Assembly: GCA_916613615.1 (NCBI GenBank)
Contig: OU744725.1
Location: forward strand, 12,364,253-12,428,252
Direction: 5' to 3'
Length of the DNA stretch: 64,000 nt
From: Steromphala cineraria
Lineage: Eukaryota; Mollusca; Gastropoda; Trochida; Trochidae
The notes below the pieces were generated by a model, which was not told the DNA's origin, searched no databases, and was given only the letters and a program-made list of their open reading frames with translations. This document shows, in pieces, positions 23,340 through 37,808 of this stretch (positions are counted from its first letter, which is position 1; every line of letters starts with the position of its first letter). Position numbers and translations under genes: made by a program.

Positions 23340-26300
23340 TCTTACTTTGATGTTACGATATTTTCATTTGACCACAACATTGATTTTTTTCTTGAAGCAA
23401 AAATTATTACTTTGGAATTTCTCTTTCATTTAACAACAGAGTGAACAAACTTGCCTTCGACGTCACAGTATCACAAGCTTTTGGTATAAGTTTCAATCGC
23501 TTACACAGTAGAGAAAACATGTCCGTTTAAGCAGAATCGATACTACAATTAGAAAGTACGATCAGAAGTTATTGAGGCGGGAAACTCCGTATTACTAGGG
23601 CTAATCTATAAACTGGTTTTATGGAAGAAATGTACTGGTTCATTTTGTTCCTAGCCTAATGTAATGTTATCATTCAATAAAGTGCGAAATTGCCATTCAA
23701 ATGCTTAAGAACAATTTCGAAGGTGAACGATTTTCGAAAATGCGATTCCAACAAGCTCGACAATCATACTGAAATCGATTAAAAGTTAATTATTGGGTAC
23801 TCCAGTTTTGGTGATTTGGTTAATAAGTTTAATAGACATACATTGTACTTTGTTAATTAAAGCAAGAAGTAAGGAACAAGTTATCTAACTACCTATCTCC
23901 CGATTACTTACATATTGTTTGAAATTTGTATAGCAACTTGCATAAACATGGAAAATAATATGATACGGAAATGGCAGTAAAAGATATACCTGAGAGCTAG
24001 ACACATGCTCGAATCATGAGAAAGTTATATGTTCTCTACATATTGCTGAATTGCTTTATATATGTAATATATAAACATGAACAGTTTCCATTACATTCAA
24101 CCACTTTTTGTCTCTTGAGGTTTTATTATGGAATTGTAAAACCATGTGTGAAATTGTGTTTCTAAGCATCGATTTCCGGAAAATGTCTTTGATGAAACGA
24201 ACATATCAAACTGACAATCATTCAAACAAGTTATTTCCCGTTTTTTGAAGGCTAATATTATTAAATTGTTGAACAATGTGGAAATCTCATATGGTTATCT
24301 TCCTGTCCCGGAAGGGTTTGTTTGAAGCAATTATTCATTAGTCGTTTCTCTTGGCCCTTGGATATTGGAATAATGATTAGGTATACCAGCAGTGTGCAAG
24401 ATTGCTCCTTTTGCAATTGAGTTATCAACCGCTATTGTATTGTCTTATCATTCATTAGGTATTCCACTCAAAAGAATCAAAGGAACACTTGCATAGCATG
24501 GCTAAAGTTATGTATTTTATCAAATAAACACTATCTTATAGTGACATATTGGAATCATATACTCCAAAAGAAGTAGTTTCTGTATAACACTTTGATGTCA
24601 GAAAGAAGGCAGGGGTCGAAAATGGGATCATAGGATGTCAGATGGCTAGGGTTAAACATTACGGTATGGTTTGGGTTTGGTATTGGTTTGAAATGATAGC
24701 AATGGTAACGAAAAGCTTGATGAAGACATTTTCCTTGTCAAATGTGAAAAATTCCAAAATTGGTCAAATTTTCATTACAGATAATTAAAGTTTAGCCCAA
24801 TGTCAGGTATGCATGTGGATATGAATAAAACGTCAACAAAAAACTTCTCTTTGAGCTGCTGACAAGTAATATCAGTGCAAATGATATTACTACTTGATTG
24901 TTCCTTAACTTCTTTTGACTAGTGTATTAATGTAGATAACAATACTAGCAATATGCAACCGCCAGTATGCTATGAAGTATAAATAAATCTTTCTCCTTAT
25001 GTGATTTTTACTGTTAAATTTAGATATCCCTCATATTTAGCTGATGATAATGCGAAGTTGTTTATGTTTTACAGTTCATACTTAATGGAAATTACTTGTA
25101 TGTCTTTCCCTTATGACAAATAAGGCACCTTGGACGCAGCCTTAATTTAGTGAATTATTGATTGTAAAACAAAAAAATTTAATTCATTCCTAGATTAACG
25201 ACCAAGGATGTAATTGAATTGCCTAGAACTAATTAATCTCGACAACTGAAATACTTCAATACGATCATATAAAAACTGATGTTCATTTACAAAGAAGTCT
25301 TAGCAATCGAATCAAAATGCAGATTACGTCAGGAGAAGCAGCTTTTGTAAGCATGTCATAGGCTTTCCCGGCAATAACACGACACATTCTGGGACTGGTG
25401 CCGTTAATCATGGGGATTGCACTTTGGTAGGTTCTTGAAGGAATGATAAAACCAGTTCCAATGTCCTCAAAACGTATTTCATTATAAGATTATTTTAACG
25501 TGACAGTCATACATAGCTTTTATTCAAAGGGATTGTATATTTATAGGCATTTCATCAAAAGCTGAACTTGAAACACCGACGCATCTTTTAAATACCTTTT
25601 TAGAAAGCATCAAGCATTCAAGAATAGTAAAAAAAATCATTTTGTGCGTGGGTTGATGGAGAGTAATATAAATACATGTAGCCTAGCCTTCACTCATGAG
25701 CTTCAAAGTTATAATGTATTTTAGGCATACCGTACTGTTTAAATATATAACTAATCGAAGTGTTTTTAGAATAAATCTGACATCATCGCTTCAATAATGA
25801 CTTTCTGTCGAAAAGGCTTCGAGATTGGACCGAGATGTTGGTGTGGTGTTACTATTCTGATACGAACTGCAAAATCTATTTTACCCTTAACGAAAATAAC
25901 TCTGAGACAAAGATGAGTTGGTCAGCATATATTCATCATACAAAATGATTGGACAGGAGGGCCTGCCTAACGATCATATTTTTAAATTAGCACAATTTGC
26001 TTCTCTTCGCACATGTAATACTGCAATAGATCAATCTATCACAAACGCCGAACTCGTACTTTCGGTAGGTCCTATTTCACATGTACCAACATCTACTGAA
26101 ATCGATAAGACCGTCCTAAAATCAATCAACGAATATATTGCTGACTCAATATCTTGATTAGTTATGAAGCTCATATCATAAGCTGCCCAAAGTTGGCACC
26201 TTTATAATCTCCGAATAGATCCTAAAGGCATGCTGGACTTACATTGCAGCGAAAAATTAACTAGGAAGTAAATAAATGTCAACATCCACATTCAGTTATT

Positions 26301-27594
26301 ACTGTGTAACACCTTTTCATCAGACATGTTTAAATTAGATTTGCGATAACCGAACATGACATTAACGAGTTAATTCGCTAAGCACGTTTATCTGGGGGTG
26401 ATATACAAAGTGGTGTAGATTTCTCGCCCGTGCCGCCCATGCACGTCAATCAAATTAGACGATGTCGTAGATGTGTCAATGTCGCCTAAAATCTAATTTT
26501 GCGGGTTTTCACTGCTTAAAGAAAGTGATGTTATTTAAAGACTGGATAAAGGACAGTGCGAGTTGGCAGTTGGGTCCACTAGTAACTTAAATAAATGATG
26601 TTTCAATTGCGACATTGTTATCCCTAAAACAATGTGTAACGTGATAGTTTCTGGTAACAATAATTTAAATCCTTAATTGTGACACATATGCAAATATATC
26701 TGACACAAGATGTCAGCTTTCTGGGGATTTGGGTTCTGAGGTAGTATGAAACGTAGTTCTGGTAAAACAGAGTCACCCAAATTACAATCACATCTCGATT
26801 GGCCAACATATCAGCTACCTCGAGTTAGTAACCCATTTATCGCAAAGCCATTTCAAATATATAAGGTTGAGTGTGACTAACAGTGGATGCTATATAACGT
26901 ACAATTGTTTTTAAGGTTTTAGGAAGTAAAAGTAAAACAGATATGCTTTAAACATATTCTATTTCATGAAAGGGATCGGCTAACAAGCCAACATATTTCA
27001 CGTAACAATATCTCGTTTCCTAAATTATGAATAAAAATTTATTATCATTTATTATTATCGCTAAACCTCCAATTTCCTACACAAACCATTATAATGGTTC
27101 TAAGTCCGCCGATGATATAAAGTTCTATCGGTGAAATAGCCCCTTTGGCGACTAGAATATCAGTTCACAGCAAAATCTAACGCAAAGACAATAAACATGT
27201 CAAAACACAATGGCTCTTTATTGATTCACATTTTTTGTGTATGACTGATATTGTTTTGATGGCAAATTCAAACGCTGTGCTGTAATCCATCCATATCGCA
27301 AACAACATAACTGTATATTATCATGATTCAGTAAGTTTGTGCATCAGCTAGTCTGCTCTGACACATATCCTCTTTCCCCCTCTCTGTATATAAATGTATA
27401 TTTCAACGTGAGAGCAACCTAATGCTTAATGTATTTATCACTCTTTGTTTTCTGCAAAGCTTAAACTGAAATATTTATGACATGAATATCAATATTTACT
27501 TTAACAATAATTCATGCTATCATCCTTAACTTTTCTTTAAAAAATAGAGCCATTGGCTCTGTAGCTTTTTTTTTTCATTAAGTTGTGACAATGT
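23340..27594. other. No gene recognised
   Basis: About 4.2 kb of AT-rich DNA with no exon, RNA gene or repeat family member I can support. A short stretch at 26400-26520 is less AT-rich and holds a weak imperfect inverted repeat (AAATTAGACGATGTCG against GTCGCCTAAAATCTAATTT). Confidence 0.35.
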
Positions 27595-28040
27595 GGTTCC
27601 CCCTACCTAGAGGCCACAGGGTCACCAAATGTACCTATTACCTAAGGATTCTCTACACAACAAAATCCTTCTATGCCTGGTGCTTCTGGAGCAGAAGATA
27701 AAAAAAAGGTTTTAGTAGGGGTCACTGGGTTTCCAAGGACACCAAAGCTACAAATATTAACCCTCACTATAGTCAAGGAGTGTGTACAAACGATTTCAGG
27801 CTTCTACACCTTTTGGCTTTTAGGTTTTAAGGGCCTGGTCCCTGTGGCCCTTCTTAAGGACAACAGGGCCACCAAAGATGCAAATACTAATCCTCTCTAG
27901 GCAAGGAGTCTACACAAAGTGTCAGCTTTCTAGGCCTTATGTTTCTGGAGAAGAATTCGAAAATGCACAAGGTTTACGAACTGACGGATGGACTAATGGA
28001 CACCGGACAACATGCCATGCCATAAGCCCAACGGCCCTAT
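27595..28040 (+). repeat. Dispersed multi-unit repeat with GACGGAC tail, copy 2
   Basis: Shares with 15200-15660 the blocks GGGCCACCAAAG, GCAAGGAGTCT, CAGCTTTCTAGGCCTTATG and TTCTGGAGAAGAA, and the ending with GACGGATGGAC and CCATGCCATAAGCCC. Two to three internal units, more diverged than copy 1. The reading frame at 27673-27900 is part of the repeat. Confidence 0.7.
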
Positions 28041-28374
28041 GAGCTAAAAAGTACGTCTTAAAATCAATTCTCGGACCTAAAATACATAATGCATAAGGCC
28101 TTATTTAGTCAAAGAACTGACTCCAACATATAACTGACACCCATCACTTTTGCCATTAAATTGTTGCGGTATTGTTAGTGAGTACCAACATTTTCATCAA
28201 AAAGAGAGAATATTTAACAACCTAATGACCATATTCGGTAAACTTTTAATTGGCAGTCTAGAAATCTTTTATATAGCATATAAGTTTGTTTAATGCTTGG
28301 GACACAAGCACCCCAAAACATATTGATAGCCATGTTTTCATCAAAATTAGAACGTCAAACAGCAATACACGTAA

Positions 28375-28750
28375 AACTGGAAACATACTACGTCCGAATT
28401 TTCTTGCGACCCGTCATGCGATGCGATCCGATGCGTTTGTCATGTACACACTAGACGCGACTATGTACGTTTAGCATTGCGTTTTATCTATGTCTTTACA
28501 TTAGTTTCATGGTTTGAATGGAAACCCCCTACGATATGCACGAAATATGACGTCAGAAGGGAATCCTTCATGCGATTCAATTTGCGATGCGTCAAAAATA
28601 GGTGCAGCACCTATTTTCATCGCATCGGATCGCATCGCATTGACGCATCGGTCGTAGTGTGAGCGCTCTATGAAAAATACACGGTGTGCGTTTTTTTGAC
28701 GCATCGCATGACGGATCGCAAGAAAATTCGGACGTAGTGTGTTTCCAGCC
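28375..28750. mobile_element. TAA-flanked MITE, Harbinger-like
   Basis: A 376-bp non-coding element. The inner ends CTGGAAACATACTACGTCC and GGACGTAGTGTGTTTCCAG are inverted repeats that continue through CGAATTTTCTTGCGA and TCATGCGATGCG for about 50 bp. The trinucleotide TAA flanks both sides (28372-28374 and 28751-28753), the target preference of PIF/Harbinger elements. The interior is full of degenerate GATGCG and CATCGC words. It is a single copy in this window. Confidence 0.75.
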
Positions 28751-30890
28751 TAACGGTTATATATGAACTTGCAATAACAACCTGACATGGCGGAAAGTTA
28801 GATAGTTATCCTCAAGACCTGCTTGTTCTGTTTACATAAGATTCTAACGATGATTAAGTATCATACATTCCGATGTTGCTACCCACTAAAGATTCGTTCA
28901 AGATTAATATTGAAAAACACTTGGCAACCCGACAAAACAAACATGCAAATAAAACTATAATCATAAGCAAATATGCCCATAAACATTTATTGCAGCGAAT
29001 GACTTTAATCATGATCACCGCACCTTTGATATCCAATTGCCTTTAGAAGGATTACTGGATTGTTACCATAAACCCTTGCTTCCTATAAACAAAATCTTAA
29101 GGGGACATATAATTATTTTAAAAGAGGTCAGTCTGAATAAACGATTGAATTATTATGTACACCTTGTATATTGCTTAAAATCTATTGTCCTATGTTTTTT
29201 TAGGGACTGTATATTAGTCAAGACCAATGCACTTCATTTATATTTTCAATACGACTGTCATATCAAACGATTTCATGTACTACTTGTGAAATAATGTAAC
29301 CAAGCATATGACTTCATAAACGGTATATAAGTCGCAATAGCAAAAGCGATAAGATAGCATATCTAGGTTAAGAGTTCATAAAACCTGGTTATACATTATA
29401 TGTCAATGGCGTCAATCGCAAAATAAGATATTTAGTCGACTTCGGCCATTTCAATCTAATCATCGATAATAAATTTATATCAAGCCTCTACCTCTGACAG
29501 GTTTTCAAAACCAATATTATCTTCCATGTTGTTTTCTTTGAACCAATAAAACATGTCATAAGTGTTACTGAAAATGAATCATTTCATACATACATAATCA
29601 TTTGACTGGCCATTTGTCGCTGTAAAAGCTCGGAACTCATTTAGCTCTATTATCATTATGGAATCGTCAGATATAAGGGACCCTAGCGAAATTGTTAAAT
29701 TAAAGAAGGCTACACATAATCTTTTAAAATGTCATAAAGTTATCGACTTATGGTGCATTTCAAAGTATAGACAGTTGTAATAGGCAAAAGTCGACACGAG
29801 AATGACAAGTACTTTTATGGATATAAAAAAATTATTCTGAATGGCGCCGTTTCCACACAGATCCATCAAGATGTCGTATATCGTATAAAAGTACTTACGT
29901 ACCTAAGTACGTTATTGATTCAATTTCTAAAATGTCATTTATATAAGTCAGTCTATAAGAGTTAGACAAATAAACTATCAGAACGATTTTAAAAACTTAT
30001 TGTATTAACGCAAAGATAAATGGTTGACAAAAATGATGGAAGACACTTCTGGATAGCCCTTGGATTAAAAGGGATAGACTGTACAATACATGTATTCATG
30101 TGTTCTATTCTTCACTTCATAACGTGAATATCACAAGCATGACACGTAAATGAACTTAGAAAAAAAACACCCTGAAAGGTTATCGAAATGTTTAAAACTT
30201 TATCTCTCATATTAGATGGTCTTAAGACACAACACTAAAGACAACAACGACTGGCATTAGATATTGCATTTAATTAATTAAATATAAAATATATGCCAAT
30301 CATGTAAAGGAAGATTTCGTTACAAGATACATGGCAAATATTTAAGTTCTTTCAGCTGTTTTATAAGAAAATTGTCTCCCTTTTCCCCAATATATAATTG
30401 ACTGTTAATTGCATGTGAAATAGGAATTCTGTTTTTATGAATATGCATTTCAACTTTGCTGTGTGTCATCTGCTATCTCAATATTGAAAATGGTTATGGT
30501 CCGTAACATTCTTTGTTGAGTAAATAAATTTAGAACAGGATAGAAAATTTCCCCTAGTGCTTTAAATAATCTAAATCATGTCCTGACATAACATTATATT
30601 CTTTGATACCCATCCAATCGATATCCCATCGACATATGACATGACATTGACATGAATTCAGGCTTTCATCCGGTTCTTTCATGACAGAAATTCCCTGGGG
30701 GTCATATCAAAACAAGATTGCTCATTTATCACGCCTCTTATGCACTGTTATGTCGTCAAACCACATGTACACCGTGCCTTGGGCTTCCTCTTTCACCGAT
30801 TTAGTTAAACTTTACATCACGTATGTCGTCTCGCTTCAGTAAATTTGCACTATATACCACTAGTGTAATCTTAAGGGAAGTTGAAGGTAC
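28751..30890. other. No gene recognised
   Basis: About 2.1 kb of AT-rich DNA without a supportable exon or repeat. Confidence 0.35.
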
Positions 30891-31425
30891 AGAGTGAAGT
30901 AGCACCCTTAAAAAGCCACTCCGTGAGTTGTTGAGGCCACATAAATTTATGCAAAACTTTTTCAATGGGGCCGTGTCATCGAATTGAATCGACTGTTGAA
31001 GGAAAATATCATTTCAATGCTAATCGACGTTGTATAGTAACAATAGGAAGGTTTGAAGTCGGGATCATATATGACGGTTTTGAAAATTTTATTCAAAACA
31101 AGTATTTACCTTTTAATTGCCATTTGGGGATGCATATGTGAATTTTCGAATTTAAGCAAAGAATTGGGCCATTTACGTTCGTATCAAAGCAAAACAACAT
31201 ATGATGAGTAATCACGGAGTGGACGATTAATGTACCCGTTGACACATCGATATTAGTTAAAGAACGTCTATGATACTACCATGTTTGTTTCACGATTCAA
31301 ATAATGTTACCTTAAACTATACCGTAAAACAGGCCATTTAGCTCTATAACTTAACAGTAGTTAAATTAACATTGGATTTCCGATAAGTCATCAAGTAACA
31401 CATAATACATTGGACGTACTGCCCC
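30891..31425. mobile_element. Diverged repeat related to 54726-55094
   Basis: The block TTCAAAACAAGTATTTACC, then TTGCCATTTGGGGATGCATA (about 31092-31138), matches TTCAAAACAAGTATG and TTGCCGTTTTGGGATGCCTA at about 54900-54945. The right end reads ACGTACTGCCCCTTTAG, close to the family A terminus CGTGCTACTGCCCCTTTAA. It may be an old relative of the TTAA MITEs. Ends are uncertain. Confidence 0.4.
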
Positions 31426-32558
31426 TTTAGTTTAGTGAAATCTCACACTAGTTATCATAAAGTTATCCGGGAGATTGACAACCTGTGTCGCACATTGTTA
31501 CCCATCCTGTGCTGTATCCTAGGCGACAAGGTTCATGGTTTATTCATGTCCAACAGTTTACAGTGACCAACTAGGCAATGTCGTTAATTATATACGAGTA
31601 TTACCATATGAAATCAGAGGAGTGTGGCAAAGGTCATCAATAATCAATGTTAATTATACTAGTGATGCATATTTAATTGATTACCAGTACTATTATTGAA
31701 TTTCGACATCCATATTGACAACATTCAGAATTCAAACAACTTTCACCTATAATAGTGATATCACCTTCCCTGTTGAATACGGTTTTTGCAAATCAATAAT
31801 GACTAAATCAAATAATAACACTGTACATTACACTACGATTTGTTTGTTTCTTTTTTGCCTGATACACGTTTTCCTGTAATTTTTTTCTGGTAAATATTTT
31901 CCTGTTACCATATTTCTCTTTTCTTTCTATCCTACATTCGCTGCCAATTTGACGTAAAATTGCAATAAAACACGTGGCAAATAAGACACAGGAGTCCTAT
32001 AATTGATTTTTAAAAAAAAGACTTGGACTTTCGTCTACATGTCAAAAGGACACAGTCATGAACAGAACAAATTCAATGGTCGATTAAAGAGCCTGACATT
32101 GTAGTGTGATTTAACTCTAATTTTCTAATCCGTTAATTATCTAAGATGCATACATTAAAGGCAGAATAACATAGAATGGATTTCGTCTTCAATTACATAA
32201 TACCCTTGACTTTCACAGTATTCACATATCTATGTGTATTATCATATCTGCCGACTTCTAACGGCAGATCAAGTCATGAAATGTTGACCATCAACTTCTA
32301 GAATGCCACTCAAACAGCACAGTTCTATCAAACTGTTTTCAAATATTCACATGTTTCATTGAGCTTACGTGAAACACTTCCAATACCTTTTAACAACTAC
32401 ATGTTTTTAAACTATAGGTGATCTTTCAGCTGATCTTAGTAAGGTGGTCCAAAGTTATCTTAACTTTGGAGTATAGAATAGATTTGTGAAATAGTAACTA
32501 AGGTTGCCTCTTCTTTTGTATAGGCCTATAGATAAAGTCATAGGATGTGAGATGGCAT
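31426..32558. other. No gene; MITE-B end fragment near 32.27 kb
   Basis: CGGCAGATCAAGTCATGAAA at about 32265-32284, followed by TGTTGAC, is the inner part of a MITE-B terminus and marks a small fragment. Otherwise nothing is recognised. Confidence 0.4.
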
Positions 32559-32857
32559 CATTCTCTCCCAACAGAGGCAAATCAGGTCATGAAATGTTGA
32601 TCAAGCCTCTGTTCTTAGAAGACTTAATCAGTGGGTACCCTGGCGGAACAACATTGCAAAGGAAAGGGTGGTTCATATCACATTGCTTTTGCCACGATCA
32701 GTATCCAAAATGATGATTTTAGAACAGCGTCGCTGATTGCACAACTAACTTTGATTGCCTCCAATCAGGCATCGTCCATTTTACCCAATAAACTGGGCGA
32801 ATAAGAACAGAGGCTCGATCATCATTTCATGACTTGATCTGCCTGTGGGGAGAGAAT
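32559..32857 (+). mobile_element. MITE family B, copy 4
   Basis: A 299-bp copy from CATTCTCTCCCAACAGAGGC to TCTGCCTGTGGGGAGAGAAT. It is internally shortened compared with copies 1 and 2. The frame at 32504-32713 is a shadow of this element. Confidence 0.85.
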
Positions 32858-35112
32858 AAGAGGGATTATGCTTATTGCCATGAGTCAACTATATCTAAGA
32901 TCTATGTTTGTGTAAAACCGAAAACCATTAGGCAATAATGTTGATTATCAATGGTTGAATAATACATTGTTGTAAATTAGATAAAAATGATATGAATCAC
33001 TAGTGTTTAGCATGACCAAAGATAGCATATGTGTATGCAATGTTATACTCGTGTTTGTCAATCAAATCAGCCACATCCAAATACAGTAACACTTTAACGA
33101 TAACGAAATCATCAGGATTTACTTATCGTCTAAATCTTATCATCCACATTACATTATAAATAGAGCAATTATCATCACGATAATCATCAAGTCGTTTGAA
33201 TCATCTCGTAAGTCAAATATGGTGTCGGACCAAGTAAGGTGTCAAAAGTCAGAAATGAACATCCATAACAAGGATTGATTAACATAGATATGAACACCAT
33301 GTCAACCTAAGTGTCATAATTGTGATCACTTTGAATAATTATGAAAATCGCTTTATCATCAACACCAGTTTACCTTCATCAACAGAGCTGTCGATCTCTT
33401 GATGAAGATCGAACCAATAGTTTCTACAACCTGATAAAGGACTCATCACATACCTCTGACAGATTTAATTGACAATATATTATGATTATATAACCCGATA
33501 ATTTTCAAATAATTTATATGAATCAATGATTTTCAAGGACTTTTCAAGAATAAGCTCTAAATTCCAGTAATATTCAAGCACTTTCAGCAAAAATGATAAT
33601 TCGAGCACTTTTCACTTTTCTCAATTCAAGCACTTTTCAAATCTGTATGAACCTTGATAACCGATGACTTGGGGGTCAGAAAACAGCTACGGCTCCATCC
33701 CCGAGGGTCATCCATATGGTTCAACATTACTCTATTGTATCCTTGAATTACCGTACCCGCAGTACTTAGCAGTAGTATTGAGAAATACCTGGCAACTTCC
33801 GAAAGACACAAACAATCCTAGGTGGTCACTGGTTAGAGCGTTCATAGATTGTTAAAATAATTAAACGTTTCCCCAAATATTTGATTTGACATTTCGATGA
33901 CTAAAGAGAGTTTTATAATCAGAGAGTTTTATAAGCAGAAACTCGTAAAAGCAGTGTATGAGAGAACCCAAAAGTAATATATAATATATATATTGTGTAT
34001 TTTAATGGCTAAGTTCGCAAAATAAAATCTAAAATGATACCAGTCTGGACCAAAAGTAACCACTGGCAGACAGTCCATATTTAATGTTTTACAATTAGTT
34101 AACACCCAAATGTAGCAACCAAATGTCCTTCAAAGACAAGACAGGGTAATGCAGTCAGTAGTTCAAGGTACAAGGAAAGTTATACAGGTCGTCACACCTC
34201 AGTAACTGTCCTCATTCCGTGATGAATTGAAAAGCAGGATATATCAGATTTTCCCGGATCATTTGCATTACTAAAGAGCCCAGGGCTAGAAACGTGCCCG
34301 CCCTTGGGAGTAGGTCTTTTCTTGTATATACGCATTGACAATCGTCATCGTGTTTAAAATAAAGAAAACAATTGTGTCAGACAGAGTACGTGTAAATTAA
34401 GCTAGTTTGTTTTATGAGTGTTTTATACACAGTGACCAATCTACAGATATCACCCTCTGAGTCCAGGACTCGCTACCAAAGAGTCGTGTAAGTCCCAGCT
34501 GAATTATGAGTTCTTTGATAAGTAAGCACCTAGTACCACCAAACAACTTTGCATCCCGGGAATCATAGCTTATATGATTAAAATTTCTATGAGTCCTTTA
34601 TAAATTTTATGAGTATTTGAAGCAGGACTCGGGGTAAAATTATCACTGTATACAAAACAAGAATTGTTGTGACATAAATATTTATCATCTTCATATTAAA
34701 GTATTATCGTTTGCTGCGTTACAATGAAGTGATAACGCTAGTGAGACGGGGTGTCTGGCCATGAAGGTTTGTAGCATTGTTTTCATAAATTGTTTATGGT
34801 TATTTTAAGATCATAAATTATTCATTGCAGAAACAAACTCCAAGTTAAAGGCGTTTGCATATAGTATTTATTCATAAAGTAATCAACCTGTTACGATGCG
34901 ATAAAAATGACATTTGATACATTATTAATTCAATATTTACACACGTTATTAATATATTCAACGACGAAAGACATACATCCCTGGGAATTTACTTGAATAC
35001 TTACCAAACGGGAAAGTAATGGTTTATATCAACAACATTAAATTATTCATAGCATTAACCGCTGCATAGGTAGTTGTAATTCATTATTCATGTGACTTCA
35101 GTTAGCCATTAA
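32858..35112. other. No gene; low-complexity CAAGCACTTT stretch
   Basis: At 33525-33640 the words TTCAAG and GCACTTTTCA recur irregularly, a degenerate short repeat. Nothing coding is recognised. Confidence 0.4.
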
Positions 35113-35466
35113 AGGGGCAGTAGCACGTTTTTGGATAATTTTATATTTTAAAATTGCCACTGATAATTGTAAGTTAATGTTAAATGTATTATTTTGATAG
35201 TGTCAAAAATCTCATGACACAAGCCAATCAGCCATAGTCAGAGGACAAAGTATAAAGATTCACATAAAATCCATTGGCGGCCATTTTGTGTGAACACCTT
35301 TAATTCATTTTGTGTAAGAAAAAGGAATTGCATGGCTAAACTTTATGTTATATATTTGAATTATTATTGCTCCATTTAGTTTAAATACTTTCTTTCAATT
35401 GGAACCTTCAATTTTCATTTTCCTGACATCACCTTATAATTCCCCTAAAAACGTGCTACTGCCCCT
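35113..35466 (-). mobile_element. TTAA-flanked MITE (family A), copy 3
   Basis: A 354-bp element inverted relative to copies 1 and 2. Ends AGGGGCAGTAGCACG and CGTGCTACTGCCCCT, with TTAA at 35109-35112 and 35467-35470. The block CATTTTCCTGACATCACCTT near the right end is the reverse complement of the left part of copy 1. Confidence 0.85.
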
Positions 35467-36780
35467 TTAAAGCAAGAAATTCTTAAGATCTAAACGTTTT
35501 CTCTAACATATATTTACTTCATACAGGTACTGCATAAACACAGGCGGTGGCATACGTATTATTATGTCGATGCTTTGATACTAACTTATTTCATATATCA
35601 TAATTTGAAACCATAAGCGTTGTATTGAGCTCAAACATCGGCGGTGTCATAAATATCATTATAAAATACTTTGATTAGTTAATTTCACATTGATAATTGA
35701 AAACTAGTTGTGTAATAAGCAAAATATATGAAAATGTACCACAAAAACGTCACTAAGGTGTGTAATGACTAATATAAGATCTTGCGGTCTTTCTACATTG
35801 TCGTAAGATGAAAACTTCCTTTCTGATATCAAATCAAACGAGACTTTCATAATAAATGGATGGATGAATAAATTGTCACGATTTCTATTTTGATTACGTC
35901 ACATATTTTTGCGAAACTCATGAAAAACGGAACAAAATATTCGTTTGGATACCAAACTTGACAATGACAAAACAGACAGAACAATTCACTTCTCAAACAT
36001 CACACGATGGTACATGTGAATATAAATTTTGAAAATGAAAATCTAAATATATGCATGACAAGTGACCTAACAGGTTTACTTACAATGTAATGTTAATGAC
36101 TTAAAGTCATTTAAATGTTTTAAACTTTAGTCCGTACTTCAAGTTGAATTCTTTGTAGATATCATTTTTATAGCACGATTACATAGCAGCAAGGAAGTTA
36201 ACATAAACGAAGGGGTAATTAGAAATGAACTATTTAAAGTATAAATAGTTTCTCCCAAGGTGAAATTGTTTCCTTGTTACCTGACTGAGGAAACGTGTGG
36301 ATTTATTTCTCATCAATCTACAGCGTGCTAAAGTTAATCTTTCTTATAAAGGAGCAGCATATATCATTATGTCACCTATATACAACACTGACGCCTCTAG
36401 TCGTAGCATCAGTGTAAAAAGTAAAGCTGCGTCCCACAAGTTTGTTCACCATATTGGATTGTGAAACTAGGTCATATCAAAACCAGTGACAAAGAACCAT
36501 GAACATATATATTCAGATTACTCATTTAAAAGACAGTGTACAGACTTGATGCAGTATAATTACCTTTTGAATAAGATGAACAATAGGAAAATTCTAAATG
36601 TATATTGTTGATTTTTCTCAGAATTACTTCATTTGCTGAAAACAAAATTTGAAGTCATATAAGTTGTATTTGACTCAACCTTCAAAGATAATATAGATAT
36701 ACACATTTGACGAAAATAAAAACTTCATTAACAGATATTGACCCTTCGCAATTAACGAACTGTAATAAATGCTAATCTTA
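35467..36780. other. No gene recognised
   Basis: AT-rich spacer between two family A MITEs. No exon or RNA gene seen. Confidence 0.35.
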
Positions 36781-37088
36781 ACACGATAATTGTACGTTAA
36801 TGCTATGTATTATTTCGATAGTGTCAAAAATCTCAATACACAAACAAATCATCCATAGTCATAGAACAAATTATAAAGATTTACATAAAGTTCATTGGCG
36901 GACATTTTTGTGTGAACACCTTTAATTCACTATGTGTGAGAAAAAAGAAACACATGGCTGAACTTTACATTGTATATTTGATTTATTACTGCTTCATTTA
37001 GTTTAAAGATATTATCTTTCATTTGGAACCATTTATTTACATTTCCTGACATCACCTTATATTCCCTCTAAAACGTGCTACTTCCCCT
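36781..37088 (-). mobile_element. TTAA MITE (family A), copy 4, left end lost
   Basis: The interior and right terminus (ACGTGCTACTTCCCCT followed by TTAA) are family A in the same orientation as copy 3, but the left terminal repeat is not recognisable, so this copy is truncated or decayed. Confidence 0.75.
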
Positions 37089-37531
37089 TTAAAGTACAAT
37101 ATTATGGAAACACGGTGCATGGTAAACCACTTGAAGGCAGTTCGATGAACTATTTCAACACGTGTTTTTGATAATGCGAACTTCAAGAACTCATTTTGAA
37201 AATGTAATTTAAGCTCAAAAATAGATCCTCATAAATTACCCCTATAGAACTGACGTTTTCCACGTGGTCGTGTTAAGTGCAAGTGTCTGGGACAATGAAA
37301 ATGTTACAGTTTTCATACAAGTGGTTTCATTAGGAACAGAGATGGTAGTACATGAGAAATTCCTCTTGTATTAGAAATGTTTTATCTTGTGAACATGATT
37401 GCCGTCGATATAAAGGGTGTTGGGGATAATATACAACACAACGATGTTTCAGTAGTGAAAATACAGTGAAGAAAGTAACCACGGGAATGTGAACGTCAAC
37501 ACCGCATTTAAAAAAAAGTGATATCCATTAA

Positions 37532-37808
37532 AGGGGCAGTAGCACTTTAAAAAAAGAATTGTATGTTAATGTTAAATGTATTATTTTGATAGTGTCAAAA
37601 ATCTCATTACACAAACCAATCTTCCATAGTCAGTGAACAAAAATTCACATATAGTTCATTGGTCGCCAATGTTTGCTTAATTCATTATGTGTAAGAAAAA
37701 GGAATCGCATGGCTGAACCTTTTTACTGCTTCTTTTACCTTAAATACAATATTTTGTTATTCAATATGACATCACCTTATATTCCCCCTACAACGTGCTA
37801 CTACCCCT
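37532..37808 (-). mobile_element. TTAA MITE (family A), copy 5
   Basis: Left end AGGGGCAGTAGCAC after TTAA (37528-37531). The right end AACGTGCTACTACCCCT is mutated and no longer followed by TTAA. Internal deletions reduce it to 277 bp. Confidence 0.75.
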
